Source: Methylocystis sp. (GTDB taxonomy: Bacteria > Pseudomonadota > Alphaproteobacteria > Rhizobiales > Beijerinckiaceae). From it: DNA of 64,000 nt. The notes beneath the pieces were generated by a model. The model searched no databases, was not told the origin of the DNA, and saw nothing but the letters and a program-made list of their open reading frames with translations. The first letter of the stretch is position 1, and every line of letters starts with the position of its first letter. This document shows positions 1 to 9,160 of the stretch, piece after piece. The translations under genes were made by a program, and so were the position numbers. Location: positions 1 through 64,000 of the forward strand of contig JACOUB010000045.1 in assembly GCA_016178015.1 (NCBI GenBank). The letters run 5' to 3'.

Positions 1-19
1 GGTTTGACGGTCGCGTGAT

Positions 20-196
20 ACGTCATGGCCGGGCTTGTCCCGGCCAGCCACGCCGAGACGCAACGGGGAGTATTCATAAAGAAGCGGAAATGTCCCGCCT
101 CTTCTTTGAGACGCGTCGGAGCTTGTCGGCGTGGATGCCCGCGACATAGGCGAGCGAAGCGACGCCGTCTTCGACGGCTTTGCGCGGGCATGACGG
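20..196. repeat. Dispersed palindromic intergenic repeat, family B copy 1
   Basis: A unit that opens with ATGGCCGGGCTTGTCCCGGC and closes with GGATGCCCGCG...GCGGGCATGACG. Both ends are palindromic, so the unit would fold into two hairpins joined by a variable middle. Related copies lie at 12334-12470 and 20966-21106. This copy has a longer, diverged middle. The first 245 bases hold nothing else that I can call a gene. Confidence 0.8.
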
Positions 197-245
197 GTAA
201 ATGCTTCTCGCCGTTGGTATGGGCCCGCCGCCGCGCTCGGCGAGA

Positions 246-557
246 CTAAAGATAAGCCGACAATTCGCGCTCGAATTCGGGGAAATAACGCGAGACGAGC
301 GTCACGTCGAACGCTGGCAGAATTGCCTCTTTCGGCTCGCGCTCCAGCAGGAAGCGAAACGCCGCTTCGACGCATCGTTCCGGGGTGTGCGCGCCGCCGG
401 TCAACCGCTCATAGGTCGGTCTCGACATCGTCACCGCATGGCGCGTGCGACCATCGCCCTCGCGCACCACGACGTCGAAACGCATGGGATCGCCGTCGAG
501 GGCGCGCCGAATCTCTATTGCGGCGTCATGCGGCATTGGCAAGCCAGATCGGTCCAA
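246..557 (-). CDS. Conserved-looking hypothetical protein, 103 aa
   Basis: I do not recognise this protein and assign no function. It is a short soluble polypeptide without signal peptide or membrane segment; it is rich in charged residues and has a Phe/Leu/Glu-rich C-terminal half ending in Tyr-Leu. It starts 13 bases after the stop of the upstream sigma-54 response regulator on the same strand, so the two are very probably co-transcribed. A second in-frame Met lies at residue 8 and could be the true start. Codon use matches the neighbours (G/C in third positions), which supports a real gene. It may be an accessory of the regulator or simply its operon partner. Confidence 0.6.
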   Translation of the reverse strand: MDRSGLPMPHDAAIEIRRALDGDPMRFDVVVREGDGRTRHAVTMSRPTYERLTGGAHTPERCVEAAFRFLLEREPKEAILPAFDVTLVSRYFPEFERELSAYL

Positions 558-570
558 AACTTGCGGCGAA

Positions 571-2076
571 TCAAGCGGCGTCGACGTTTTGCTGCGACTC
601 CCCGCTCGCGGGTTCCGCCGCCTCGCCGAGCCCGTATTCCTTCATCTTGCGGTAGAGGGTCGAGCGCCCGATGCCGAGGCGGCGCGCGATTTCCGACATC
701 TGCCCGCGATAATGAGCGAGCGCGAAGCGGATCGTTTCCGCCTCCAGATCATCGAGGCGACGCATTTCGGCATGCTGTCCGAGCAGCTTCAGAACATTGG
801 GATCGCGAATTTCGACGCGCACGATTTCCCGCGCCGGCGCATTGTTGGCGACGGCGGGCGCAGGAAGCGGCGGCACGCGCACGTCGAAACCTTCAACATG
901 CGCAGCGATTTGTGGGAATTCGGCGACCGTCAGCTCATCGCCGTCGGCCAACACCACGGCGCGGAACACCGCATTTTCGAGCTGCCGGACATTGCCGGGC
1001 CAATCATAACTGGAGAGAAGCGCCAGCGCCTCTGCGGATATGCCGCGCACGCTCTTGCCTTCCTCGGCCGCAAAACGCGCGGCGAAACGGCGCGCCAGAT
1101 CGCCGATGTCGTCCTTGCGCGCGCGCAGCGGCGGAATGGCGATGGGAAATACGTTCAATCGATAGAACAGGTCTTCGCGGAACAGACCGCGCTTGACGAG
1201 ATCGATGAGATTTTGATTGCTCGCCGAGATGAGGCGGATATCGACGCGCACCGGACGCTTGGCGCCGACCGGATCGATCTCGCCCTCTTGCAGGGCGCGC
1301 AACAGTTTTACTTGCGTCTCGAGCGGCAATTCGCTGATCTCGTCGAGAAACAGCGCGCCGCCGTTGGCCTCAACGAACTTCCCCGTATGCTTTTCGGTGG
1401 CGCCTGTAAACGCCCCCTTCTCATGGCCGAACAGAATCGATTCGACGAGATTGGCGGGCAGCGCCCCACAGTTCACGGTGACGAAGGGCTTGCTTTTGCG
1501 GTCCGATGCTCCTTGAATTGCTCGCGCCACGAGCTCCTTGCCGACGCCCGATTCCCCCTCGATGAGCACAGGGATCGTGGAGCGCGCGGCGCGCTCGCCG
1601 AGCCTGATCACCCGCGCCATGTCCTCGCTTCTCGTTGCGAGATCCTTGAAGGTCAGCGCGCCTTGCGAGCGGCGATTGATCTTGCGAATTTCGCCCGCCA
1701 GCGCGTCGGCGCTGAGCGCATTCTTGATGGAAATCTGCAAGCGTTCGGCGCCAACCGGCTTGACCACGAAATCATAGGCGCCGGCGCGCATTGCGGCAAT
1801 CACCGCCTCGATCGAACCATGGGCGGTCTCGACGATGACCGGAACCGCGATTCTTTGAGCGCGCATTCGCGCAAGGACGGCCATGCCGTCGAGATCCGGC
1901 ATCACCAAATCGAGAATCAACAAACTGATTGGCGAGGCTCCCGCCTGCGTCAGTCGCGCCAGCGCCTGTTCGCCGCCCTCGACGGTCTCCGTTTGATAGC
2001 CAAAGCGCCGCATCATGGTTTCGAGCAGACGGCGCTGGACCGGATCGTCGTCGGCGATGAGAATCGTGGAGGTCAT
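571..2076 (-). CDS. Sigma-54-dependent response regulator (NtrC family)
   Basis: Activator of RNA polymerase holding sigma-54, controlled by phosphorylation from a sensor kinase. Three domains are visible: a receiver (about residues 1-120) with the acidic triplet D9-D11, phospho-acceptor D56, T84 and K106; an AAA+ domain (about 145-385) with Walker A GESGVGKE at 174-181, an intact GAFTGA loop at 221-226 that contacts sigma-54, and Walker B ALFLDE at 241-246; and a C-terminal Fis-type helix-turn-helix near 460-480. The start at 2076 is chosen because the receiver begins there and AGAGGA lies just upstream; a longer in-frame extension has no homology-like content. No kinase gene is adjacent, so it looks like an orphan regulator; its targets cannot be told from this window. 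Confidence 0.93.
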   Translation of the reverse strand: MTSTILIADDDPVQRRLLETMMRRFGYQTETVEGGEQALARLTQAGASPISLLILDLVMPDLDGMAVLARMRAQRIAVPVIVETAHGSIEAVIAAMRAGAYDFVVKPVGAERLQISIKNALSADALAGEIRKINRRSQGALTFKDLATRSEDMARVIRLGERAARSTIPVLIEGESGVGKELVARAIQGASDRKSKPFVTVNCGALPANLVESILFGHEKGAFTGATEKHTGKFVEANGGALFLDEISELPLETQVKLLRALQEGEIDPVGAKRPVRVDIRLISASNQNLIDLVKRGLFREDLFYRLNVFPIAIPPLRARKDDIGDLARRFAARFAAEEGKSVRGISAEALALLSSYDWPGNVRQLENAVFRAVVLADGDELTVAEFPQIAAHVEGFDVRVPPLPAPAVANNAPAREIVRVEIRDPNVLKLLGQHAEMRRLDDLEAETIRFALAHYRGQMSEIARRLGIGRSTLYRKMKEYGLGEAAEPASGESQQNVDAA

Positions 2077-2330
2077 TGGTCCTCTTTCAATGCTGGCCCT
2101 TTGGCCCGCGAGCATGGCGGCCGCGCTTTTCTTCAAAACGCAAGGGCGGCTTGCCTCCATGCTCGCGGATCAGGGTAAAGGCGGTGTTAACGCGGCGCGC
2201 TTCGCCAATGACGGCGCGCCGAGGCGGATGCGGCGCCAGAAGCCAGGTTTGGGTTGATACGCCTCGGCCTTTGGCCATATGGAATGAATATCCAGCCGCT
2301 TGCGGCCATCTCGCTCCTTTGGTTCAAAAT

Positions 2331-4178
2331 ATGCCCCTTTGTCGCAATTACGTCCTCGACGTCGCCGCCGAAGCGGACGCCGCGCAACCTGGCGCCCTCC
2401 CTGAATGGGACCTCTCGGACCTTTACGCGGCCATCGATTCGCCGACGCTCGCCGAACACCTTGCGCAAGCGCAGCAAGACGCCGCGCAGTTCGCCAAAGG
2501 GTTTCGCGGCAAGCTGGATGGGCTGGCGCGCGGCGAGGCGGCCAGCGAAAAGCTCGGCGAAGCCGTGGCGCGCTACGAGGCGCTGCAGGATTTGCTGGGG
2601 CGCATCATGTCCTATGCCGCGCTCGTCTATAGCGGCGACACCAGCGATCCCGTGCGGGGCAAATTCTTCGGCGACATCCAGGAGAAGATCACCAACGCCT
2701 CGACGCTCGTCCTCTTCTTTCAACTCGAATTGAACCGCATCGACGACGCCGTTCTCGACGCCGCCATGAGCGCGCCGCCGCTTTCGCGGTGGCGGCCATG
2801 GCTAAAGGACATACGCAAGGAAAAGCCTTACGAGCTCGACGACAAGCTGGAGGAGCTCTTCCACGAAAAGGCGATTACCGGCAGCGCCGCATGGAACCGG
2901 CTGTTCGACGAGACCATCGCGGCGTTGCGCTTTTCCGTCGGGGGCAAGGAGCTCACGCTGGAGCCGGCGCTCAATTTGATGCAAGATGCGCACGAGGAGG
3001 TGCGGCGCGAGGCGGCGACCGCCATCGGCGTCACGCTGCAACGACATCTGCGCACCTTCACGCTGATCGCCAACACCCTGGCCAAGGACAAGGAAATCTC
3101 CGACCGCTGGCGCGGCTTCAAGGATGTCGCGGATGCGCGCCACCTCTCGAACCGGGTGGAGCGTGAGGTCGTCGAGGCGCTGGTCGAAGCCGTCGAAGCC
3201 GCGCATCCGCGTCTCACGCACCGCTATTACAGGCTGAAGGCCAAATGGTTCGGCAAGGAGGCGCTGGACTATTGGGACCGCAGCGCGCCGCTGCCCGCGG
3301 TTGCGGCGCGCAGCTTTTCATGGGCGCAGGCGCGCGACGTCGTCATGGGCGCCTATGGCGGCTTCTCGCCGCGCATGGCCGAGATCGCCGGCCGCTTTTT
3401 CGAACGCGGCTGGATTGACGCGCAGGTGCGGCCGGGCAAGGCGCCCGGCGCCTTCGCCCATCCGACCGTCCCTTCCGCGCATCCATACGTTTTGCTCAAT
3501 TTCCAAGGCAAGACGCGCGACGTGATGACGCTCGCCCACGAGCTCGGCCACGGCGTGCATCAAGTGCTGGCGGCGCGCCAGGGCGCGCTGATGGCGCCGA
3601 CGCCGCTGACGCTCGCCGAAACGGCCTCGGTGTTCGGCGAGATGCTGACCTTCCGCGCCTTGCTCGCCAAGACGACCGACATCGCGCAAAAGCGCGTGCT
3701 GCTCGCCGCCAAGGTCGAGGACATGCTCAACACGGTCGTGCGCCAGATCGCCTTCTACGCCTTCGAACGCAAGGTGCACATCGAACGCAAAAGCGGCGAG
3801 CTCACCGCCGAAAACATGTGCCAATTGTGGATGAGCGTGCAGGGCGCCAGTTTGGGGCCGTCAATTCGCTTGGGCAAAGGCTATGAGACCTTTTGGGCCT
3901 ATGTCCCGCATTTCATCCATTCGCCTTTTTATGTCTACGCCTATGCGTTCGGCGACTGCCTGGTGAATTCGCTCTACGGCGTCTATCAGAAGGCCGAGAC
4001 GGGTTTTGCCGAACGCTACCTTGCGCTGCTCGAGGCCGGCGGCGCCAAGCCCTACAATGAATTGCTCGCGCCGTTCGGCTTGGACGCCCGCGATCCGGCG
4101 TTTTGGCGGATCGGGCTGGAGATGATTGAGGGCCTGATCGGCGAATTGGAGGCGATGGAGGGCGCGGAAGGCCCATGA
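2331..4178 (+). CDS. M3-family oligoendopeptidase (PepF type)
   Basis: Cytoplasmic zinc metallopeptidase that degrades short peptides. The 615-residue length and the motif HELGH at 403-407, with a downstream Glu in the helix about 25 residues on, are those of family M3, PepF/M3B branch. The N-terminal 200 residues are helical and acidic as in the family. The start at 2331 was preferred to upstream in-frame starts because the upstream stretch is Arg/Pro-rich and overlaps the promoter region of the divergent regulator. The next gene starts inside its stop codon (ATGA), indicating translational coupling. Confidence 0.93.
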   Translation: MPLCRNYVLDVAAEADAAQPGALPEWDLSDLYAAIDSPTLAEHLAQAQQDAAQFAKGFRGKLDGLARGEAASEKLGEAVARYEALQDLLGRIMSYAALVYSGDTSDPVRGKFFGDIQEKITNASTLVLFFQLELNRIDDAVLDAAMSAPPLSRWRPWLKDIRKEKPYELDDKLEELFHEKAITGSAAWNRLFDETIAALRFSVGGKELTLEPALNLMQDAHEEVRREAATAIGVTLQRHLRTFTLIANTLAKDKEISDRWRGFKDVADARHLSNRVEREVVEALVEAVEAAHPRLTHRYYRLKAKWFGKEALDYWDRSAPLPAVAARSFSWAQARDVVMGAYGGFSPRMAEIAGRFFERGWIDAQVRPGKAPGAFAHPTVPSAHPYVLLNFQGKTRDVMTLAHELGHGVHQVLAARQGALMAPTPLTLAETASVFGEMLTFRALLAKTTDIAQKRVLLAAKVEDMLNTVVRQIAFYAFERKVHIERKSGELTAENMCQLWMSVQGASLGPSIRLGKGYETFWAYVPHFIHSPFYVYAYAFGDCLVNSLYGVYQKAETGFAERYLALLEAGGAKPYNELLAPFGLDARDPAFWRIGLEMIEGLIGELEAMEGAEGP

Positions 4179-4846
4179 GCCAGGACCAGTGGAGCTTCGT
4201 CGATCGCTATATCTCGGATCGCCTCGTCGGCCCGGATGCGGCGCTCGATGCGGCGTTGCGCGCGAACGCCGCCGCCGGCCTGCCGGCGATCGACGTGTCG
4301 CCGCCGCAAGGCAAATTCCTGCACGTGCTGGCGCGCTCCATCGGCGCCCGCAAAATTCTCGAGGTCGGAACGCTTGGCGGCTACAGCACGATCTGGCTGG
4401 CGCGCGCCCTGCCCGCCGACGGCCGCCTCGTCACCCTCGAAGCCGAGCCGGCTTACGCCAAAGTCGCCGCCCAAAACATTGCGCGGGCGGGATTGTCCCA
4501 CCTCGTCGATTTGCGCGTCGGCCCCGCGCTCAAAACTTTGCCCGAACTGCAACGGGAAGGCGCCGGCCCGTTCGACCTTGCCTTCATTGACGCCGACAAA
4601 CCCAACAACGCCAACTATTTTGCGCTCGCGCTCAAACTCTCGCGGCCGGGCGGGCTCATCGTCGTCGACAATGTGGTGCGCGACGGCGCGGTCGTCGACC
4701 CCGCCTCTCCCGACCCCACCGCGCAAGGGGCGCGCGCCCTGTTCGAGGCGTTCGAAGCGGAGCCACGCGTCGCCGCCACCGCCCTCCAGACGGTCGGCGC
4801 CAAGGGTTGGGACGGTTTTGCGCTCGCCATCGTCAACTCGGTATGA
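4175..4846 (+). CDS. SAM-dependent O-methyltransferase (caffeoyl-CoA OMT-like family)
   Basis: Class I methyltransferase of the Methyltransf_3 group, 223 residues. The SAM-binding glycine loop EVGTLGGYS lies at 63-71 and the metal-ligand segment FIDADK at 138-143, followed by GGLIVVDNV, the arrangement of divalent-cation dependent catechol or caffeoyl-CoA O-methyltransferases. The start codon overlaps the stop of the peptidase gene by four bases, so the two are made from one message. The natural substrate is unknown; bacterial members act on small phenolics or are uncharacterised, and the link to a peptidase may only be shared expression. Confidence 0.9.
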   Translation: MSQDQWSFVDRYISDRLVGPDAALDAALRANAAAGLPAIDVSPPQGKFLHVLARSIGARKILEVGTLGGYSTIWLARALPADGRLVTLEAEPAYAKVAAQNIARAGLSHLVDLRVGPALKTLPELQREGAGPFDLAFIDADKPNNANYFALALKLSRPGGLIVVDNVVRDGAVVDPASPDPTAQGARALFEAFEAEPRVAATALQTVGAKGWDGFALAIVNSV

Positions 4847-4902
4847 GCATTGCGGAACCGGCGCGGCTGATATATTCCTAAAGCTAGGAACAAGGTCAGC
4901 AA

Positions 4903-5544
4903 ATGACTGAAATTCTTTCGCATGAGCAAATTTGGGCGGCGCTTGACGCCCTCGGGAGCCGTTACGGCCTCAGCGCATCGGGTCTGGCGCGCAAGGCGGG
5001 CCTCGATCCCACCACCTTCAACCGCTCCAAGCGCCAGACCGCCAGCGGCCATCAGCGCTGGCCATCAACCGAATCCATCGCCAAGGTCTTGGCTGCGACC
5101 GGCGCGAGCCTCGACGAATTCATGTCGCTCGTTGCAGCAAAAGGCAGATCGGGCGCCCGCCATCCACGTCCGCTGATCGGCCTGGACCAGGCGGGCGTTG
5201 GCGGTTTCTTTGACGAAGCGGGCTTTGCCACGGGCTCCGGCTGGGACGAGATCGATTTTCTGGCCGGCGCCGACGAGCATTCCTATGCGCTCGAAATCTC
5301 CGGCGATTCGATGGCGCCCCTCTATCGCGACGGCGACGTCGTCATCGTTTCGCCGAGCGCGCCGGTGCGGCGCGGCGATCGCGTCGTGGTGAAAACCACG
5401 CAAGGCGAAATCCTGGCGAAGGAATTGAAACGCCAAACCGCGCGCACCATCGAACTCAAATCCTTCAATTCATCCTATCCCGATCGGGTGCTGCGCAACG
5501 ACGAGGTGAGCTGGATGGCGCGCATCGTCTGGGCGAGTCAGTAA
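4903..5544 (+). CDS. HTH transcriptional repressor with S24 (LexA/CI-like) domain
   Basis: A 213-residue regulator. Residues 10-78 form a helix-turn-helix of the phage-repressor kind, followed by a linker with two Ala-Gly dipeptides (97-98 and 106-107). Residues 125-210 form the S24 peptidase fold with nucleophile S136 in GDSM and the general-base Lys at 173 in the segment EILAKEL. This Ser-Lys pair is that of self-cleaving repressors such as LexA and lambda CI, so it could respond to DNA damage, but cleavage competence cannot be shown here. There are no phage genes around, so it is probably a resident chromosomal regulator. It ends 16 bases from the convergent recQ-like gene. Confidence 0.85.
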   Translation: MTEILSHEQIWAALDALGSRYGLSASGLARKAGLDPTTFNRSKRQTASGHQRWPSTESIAKVLAATGASLDEFMSLVAAKGRSGARHPRPLIGLDQAGVGGFFDEAGFATGSGWDEIDFLAGADEHSYALEISGDSMAPLYRDGDVVIVSPSAPVRRGDRVVVKTTQGEILAKELKRQTARTIELKSFNSSYPDRVLRNDEVSWMARIVWASQ

Positions 5545-5560
5545 GGGTGGCGCCGATCGT

Positions 5561-7183
5561 TCATGCTTGGTCACGCCAGTGCGCGATCGCGTGCAGAAAG
5601 GCGTCGGCTTCGACGATTGCCTCTGTTTCTCCGTCCTGCCTGACGAATGGCGCTTCGCCAAGACTGCGTGGCCGCGCCTGCGCCAGCGCCTCCAGAACGG
5701 CGTCGCTGGCGACGCGGTGGGGCGGGATGCGCTTTTTGCGCGCGATCGCCAGACGCAGCGCTTCGAGGGAGCGCAACAGACGCTCGTCCGCAACGCGCAG
5801 CGGCAACGCGCTGTCCGGATTGGCGAGAGGAAACTCCTCGGGCGCCACGTTCTGTAAGCCTCGCTGCGTTTCGAACTCTGAAGAGGCGCCGGCGTCGAAG
5901 GCGGCGAACCGGCTCTCGAGGGCGACGCGCCAGCCGAGCGCGACGCCGCTGGCGCGCCGCGCGAGACCGAACAGACCGCCGCGGCAATTGTCACAGCGTC
6001 CGCAAGGGCCGCTCGTTTCGCCGAAAGTTCGCAGCAGAACCGAAAAACGGCAGGACGGCGTGACGCACAGTTCGGCCATAGCCTTGCGCCGAACATGTTC
6101 GCCTCGCGCAATGTCATCGGCGGCGATGGACGCGTCGAGGCTCCATCGCGCGGCGAGCTCTCTTTCGTCGAACAACGTGAGCGTGCGCGCGGGCGCGCCG
6201 TCGCGGCCGGCGCGGCCGATTTCCTGATAGTAGCCCTCGACGGAGTTGGGCAGATCGGCATGCGCGACGAAGCGCACGTCGCTCTTGTCGACGCCCATGC
6301 CGAAGGCGATGGTCGCGACGATGACCACGCCCTGGCGCGCGAAGAAAGCGTCTTGATGCAATGCGCGCGTCTCAGCATCGAGGCCCGCGTGATAAGGCAG
6401 CGCGTCGAAACCCATGGCGCGAAGATCTCGGGCCAGAAAATCCGCCTTGCGGCGGGAAGCGCAATAGACGATGCCGCTCTCGCCCCGATGGCGCCCGGCG
6501 AACCCCGCAATCTGCCGCAATGCGCCGCGACGGCGGCGAAAGGCCAGACGCAGATTGGGACGCGCGAACGAGCGCACGAACACCGCCGGTTCGCGCATGA
6601 ACAATTTGGCGACGATATCGGCGCGCGTCGCCGGTCCCGCGCACGCCGTGACCGCGACCGTCTGCGGCGCGCCGAGGCTCTTGGCGATCTCGCCGAGCCG
6701 CGCATAATCGGGGCGGAACTCGTGGCCCCAATGCGAGACGCAGTGGGCTTCGTCGATGGCGAGCAGCTTTACGCGCGCCGCGCGCAGCAGCGTGGTCATG
6801 CCGTCCTGAACGAGCCGTTCCGGCGCGATATAAACGAGCTTCATGCTTCCCGCGGCGATGGCGCGAAGCGCGGCGGCGTTCTCGGCGTCGTCCTGGCCCG
6901 AGTGCAGCGCCGCCGTCGCAACGCCGGTCGCCCGCATGGCGCGCAACTGGTCGCGCATGAGCGAGATCAGCGGCGAGACGACGACGACGGGAGCGCGACC
7001 GAGCGCGGCGGGCAATTGATAGAGCAGCGACTTACCGGACCCCGTGGGCATGACGGCGAGCGCGTCGCGCCCGGCGAGAATGGCCGCGACAATGTCTTCT
7101 TGCCCAGGACGGAAATCCTCGTAGCCGAAGCTCGCGCGCAAGGCGCGGCGGGCCTCGTCCATGCTCGCAGGAAAAAGCGCCAC
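5561..7183 (-). CDS. RecQ-family ATP-dependent DNA helicase
   Basis: 3'-5' DNA helicase of superfamily 2. Walker A PTGSGKS is at 46-52, the DEAH box with the RecQ loop (DEAHCVSHWGHEFR) at 144 onward, and motif VI QEIGRAGRDG in the second RecA lobe. A four-Cys zinc site follows (CVTPSC...CGRCDNC). The C-terminus resembles an HRDC domain, while the winged-helix part is short, so the protein (540 aa) is smaller than E. coli RecQ. The start given is GTG at 7183; an ATG at residue 8 (7162) is an alternative. It lies 56 bases after the SH3-domain gene on the same strand. Confidence 0.93.
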   Translation of the reverse strand: MALFPASMDEARRALRASFGYEDFRPGQEDIVAAILAGRDALAVMPTGSGKSLLYQLPAALGRAPVVVVSPLISLMRDQLRAMRATGVATAALHSGQDDAENAAALRAIAAGSMKLVYIAPERLVQDGMTTLLRAARVKLLAIDEAHCVSHWGHEFRPDYARLGEIAKSLGAPQTVAVTACAGPATRADIVAKLFMREPAVFVRSFARPNLRLAFRRRRGALRQIAGFAGRHRGESGIVYCASRRKADFLARDLRAMGFDALPYHAGLDAETRALHQDAFFARQGVVIVATIAFGMGVDKSDVRFVAHADLPNSVEGYYQEIGRAGRDGAPARTLTLFDERELAARWSLDASIAADDIARGEHVRRKAMAELCVTPSCRFSVLLRTFGETSGPCGRCDNCRGGLFGLARRASGVALGWRVALESRFAAFDAGASSEFETQRGLQNVAPEEFPLANPDSALPLRVADERLLRSLEALRLAIARKKRIPPHRVASDAVLEALAQARPRSLGEAPFVRQDGETEAIVEADAFLHAIAHWRDQA

Positions 7184-7239
7184 GTTATTTCCGCTCGTTC
7201 GCCGCGCCCGAGGGTCAGCCGGACATCATAAGGCGCGGC

Positions 7240-7812
7240 CTATTCGACCTTCTCTCCCGGATACACGCCCCAGAGATTCTCTTGCTGAATATAGCCGTCG
7301 AAGCCCTGGCCGGCGACATGGCACCATTTTCCGTCACAGCCGCGCAGATTGGCGATGACGCCCGGCGCGAGTTTGGCGAGAGGGGTCGCGTGGTCGCTCG
7401 CGGTCAACAGCAGCGGGTCCTTCTTCCAAGGCGCGACGAGGGCGGTGCGGCGGCCCGACAGCAGCGAATGCAAAACCCAGCCCTCCGTTCCCTCCCAATC
7501 GCGGATCTTGCGCCAGATTTCGTATTCGGCGGTGATTTCCACCGGCAGGCCCGCCCGCTCGTAAATCCAGAGAGTGGGGTGATCCTTGCTCGGCCCCTCA
7601 TGCAAGTTGACGCGGTCGGTCTTGAGGCTGACGAAGCGCGGGATCGGCAGGCCGGAGACGGCGCCCGTCTGCTGGGCTTGCCCGCCCGCGTGCGCGGGGC
7701 CGGCGAGCGAGGCGGCGAACAGCAGGACGGCGGCTGCTCCCGAGCGGACGGACACAAGGCGGCCCCATTCGTGAGCCAGGTTTTTCAGTCGCCGGATCAG
7801 CGATCTTATCAT
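7240..7812 (-). CDS. Secreted SH3-like domain protein (SH3_4 family)
   Basis: A 190-residue protein with an N-terminal hydrophobic segment ending in AHA (about residues 25-42), consistent with export. The rest is the bacterial SH3 repeat family found in alphaproteobacteria: a first unit beginning RVNLHEGPS, then EIWRKIRDWEGTEGWVLHSLLSG, and a second unit ending GYIQQENLWGVYPGE. Such domains usually bind peptidoglycan or peptide stems, but the exact role of this family is not known. It precedes the RecQ gene on the same strand; a functional link is not evident. GAGAGG lies upstream of the start. Confidence 0.85.
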   Translation of the reverse strand: MIRSLIRRLKNLAHEWGRLVSVRSGAAAVLLFAASLAGPAHAGGQAQQTGAVSGLPIPRFVSLKTDRVNLHEGPSKDHPTLWIYERAGLPVEITAEYEIWRKIRDWEGTEGWVLHSLLSGRRTALVAPWKKDPLLLTASDHATPLAKLAPGVIANLRGCDGKWCHVAGQGFDGYIQQENLWGVYPGEKVE

Positions 7813-8077
7813 ATTCGCGCAACCTCTCGCCGATCTCCGGCTCGGCGTGACAATAGCTCGTCTTGTCTTTGTTTCATCATCTGCTAGGAAGTTTTGGTCG
7901 AGGGGAGGCTACTTCATTTGGTCTTGTCATCCAACGGCGTTAAGGCCGGGTTGAAGAAGACGGCTTTTCGTTGAAAAAAGCGCCAAGCCGGTTTGACGCG
8001 GCCATGCGCTATAATGAAATGCGCCAAATGCAATGCGCCGCATGTATTGAAGGTAGGCGAGGGGGACAAACGCGAAG

Positions 8078-9073
8078 ATGGCGAAGAAGAAGCCGCTCGT
8101 CGTGGTGACACGCCGGCTCCCCGAGGTGATCGAAACCCGCATGTGCGAGTTGTTCGATACGCGCCTCAATATCAGCGACAAGCCGGCGACGCACGAGGAG
8201 CTGGTCGAGGCCATGCGCGCGGCCGATGTGCTGGTGCCGACGATTACCGACCGGATCGATTCGGGCCTCATCGCGCAAGCCGGCGAACGGATGAAGCTCA
8301 TCGCCAATTTCGGCAATGGCGTCGATCACATCGACGTCGCGTCCGCCCTGCGCCGCTCCATCACCGTCACCAATACGCCGGGGGTTCTCACCGAGGACAC
8401 CGCCGACATGACCATGGCGCTGATTCTTGCCGTGGCGCGCCGCGTCGTCGAAGGCGCGCGCACCATTCCCGACGGAACCTGGTCCGGCTGGTCGCCCACC
8501 TGGATGCTCGGCCATCGCATCACCGGCAAGCGGCTCGGCATCGTCGGCATGGGCCGCATCGGCCAGGCGCTGGCCAGGCGCGCCGGCGCGTTCGGGCTGT
8601 CGATCCATTATCACAACCGCCGCCGCCTGCCGGTCGAAGTCGAGGAACAGTTCGAAGCCACCTACTGGGAATCGCTCGACCAGATGCTGGCGCGCGTCGA
8701 CATCCTGTCGATCAATTGCCCGCATACGCCCGCTACCTACCATCTGTTGTCGGCCCGCCGGCTCAGTCATTTGCGGCCCCCCGCGATTGTCGTAAACACC
8801 GCGCGCGGCGAGGTCATCGACGAGAACGCGCTGACCCGCATGTTGGAGGCCGATCAACTTGCGGGCGCCGGTCTCGACGTTTTCGAGCACGAGCCGGCGG
8901 TCTCGCCGAAGCTTCTCAAGCTCGCCAAGTCCGGCAAGGTGACCTTGTTGCCGCACATGGGCTCGGCGACCATCGAAGGCCGCATCGACATGGGCGAGAA
9001 GGTCATCATCAACATCAAGACATTCATGGACGGACACCGCCCGCCGGACCGCGTCTTGCCCAGCATGTTGTGA
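8078..9073 (+). CDS. D-2-hydroxyacid dehydrogenase (glyoxylate/hydroxypyruvate reductase type)
   Basis: NAD(P)H-dependent oxidoreductase of 331 residues. The nucleotide-binding motif GMGRIG is at 157-162 and the catalytic triad of the family is R243 (NTARG), E272 (DVFEHEP) and H293 (PHMGS). The general shape matches D-glycerate dehydrogenase or glyoxylate reductase of alphaproteobacteria, which interconverts glycerate with hydroxypyruvate or glyoxylate with glycolate. In a serine-cycle methylotroph such an enzyme would be central, but the cofactor and substrate cannot be set from sequence alone. It is a single gene with a 265-base divergent intergenic region upstream. Confidence 0.88.
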   Translation: MAKKKPLVVVTRRLPEVIETRMCELFDTRLNISDKPATHEELVEAMRAADVLVPTITDRIDSGLIAQAGERMKLIANFGNGVDHIDVASALRRSITVTNTPGVLTEDTADMTMALILAVARRVVEGARTIPDGTWSGWSPTWMLGHRITGKRLGIVGMGRIGQALARRAGAFGLSIHYHNRRRLPVEVEEQFEATYWESLDQMLARVDILSINCPHTPATYHLLSARRLSHLRPPAIVVNTARGEVIDENALTRMLEADQLAGAGLDVFEHEPAVSPKLLKLAKSGKVTLLPHMGSATIEGRIDMGEKVIINIKTFMDGHRPPDRVLPSML

Positions 9074-9160
9074 TTGCCGGCCCCGGAGCGAAATCGCGAT
9101 CCGATGTGACAGGATTTCGCTCGAGTGGAGCAAATGGGTGAAATCGAGAAGGACGCAAGG

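Noticed and set aside
7972-8020. TATAAT at about 8012 with TTGACG upstream as a promoter of the dehydrogenase gene
   Set aside because: Spacing between the two boxes is only 11 bases, too short for a sigma-70 promoter.
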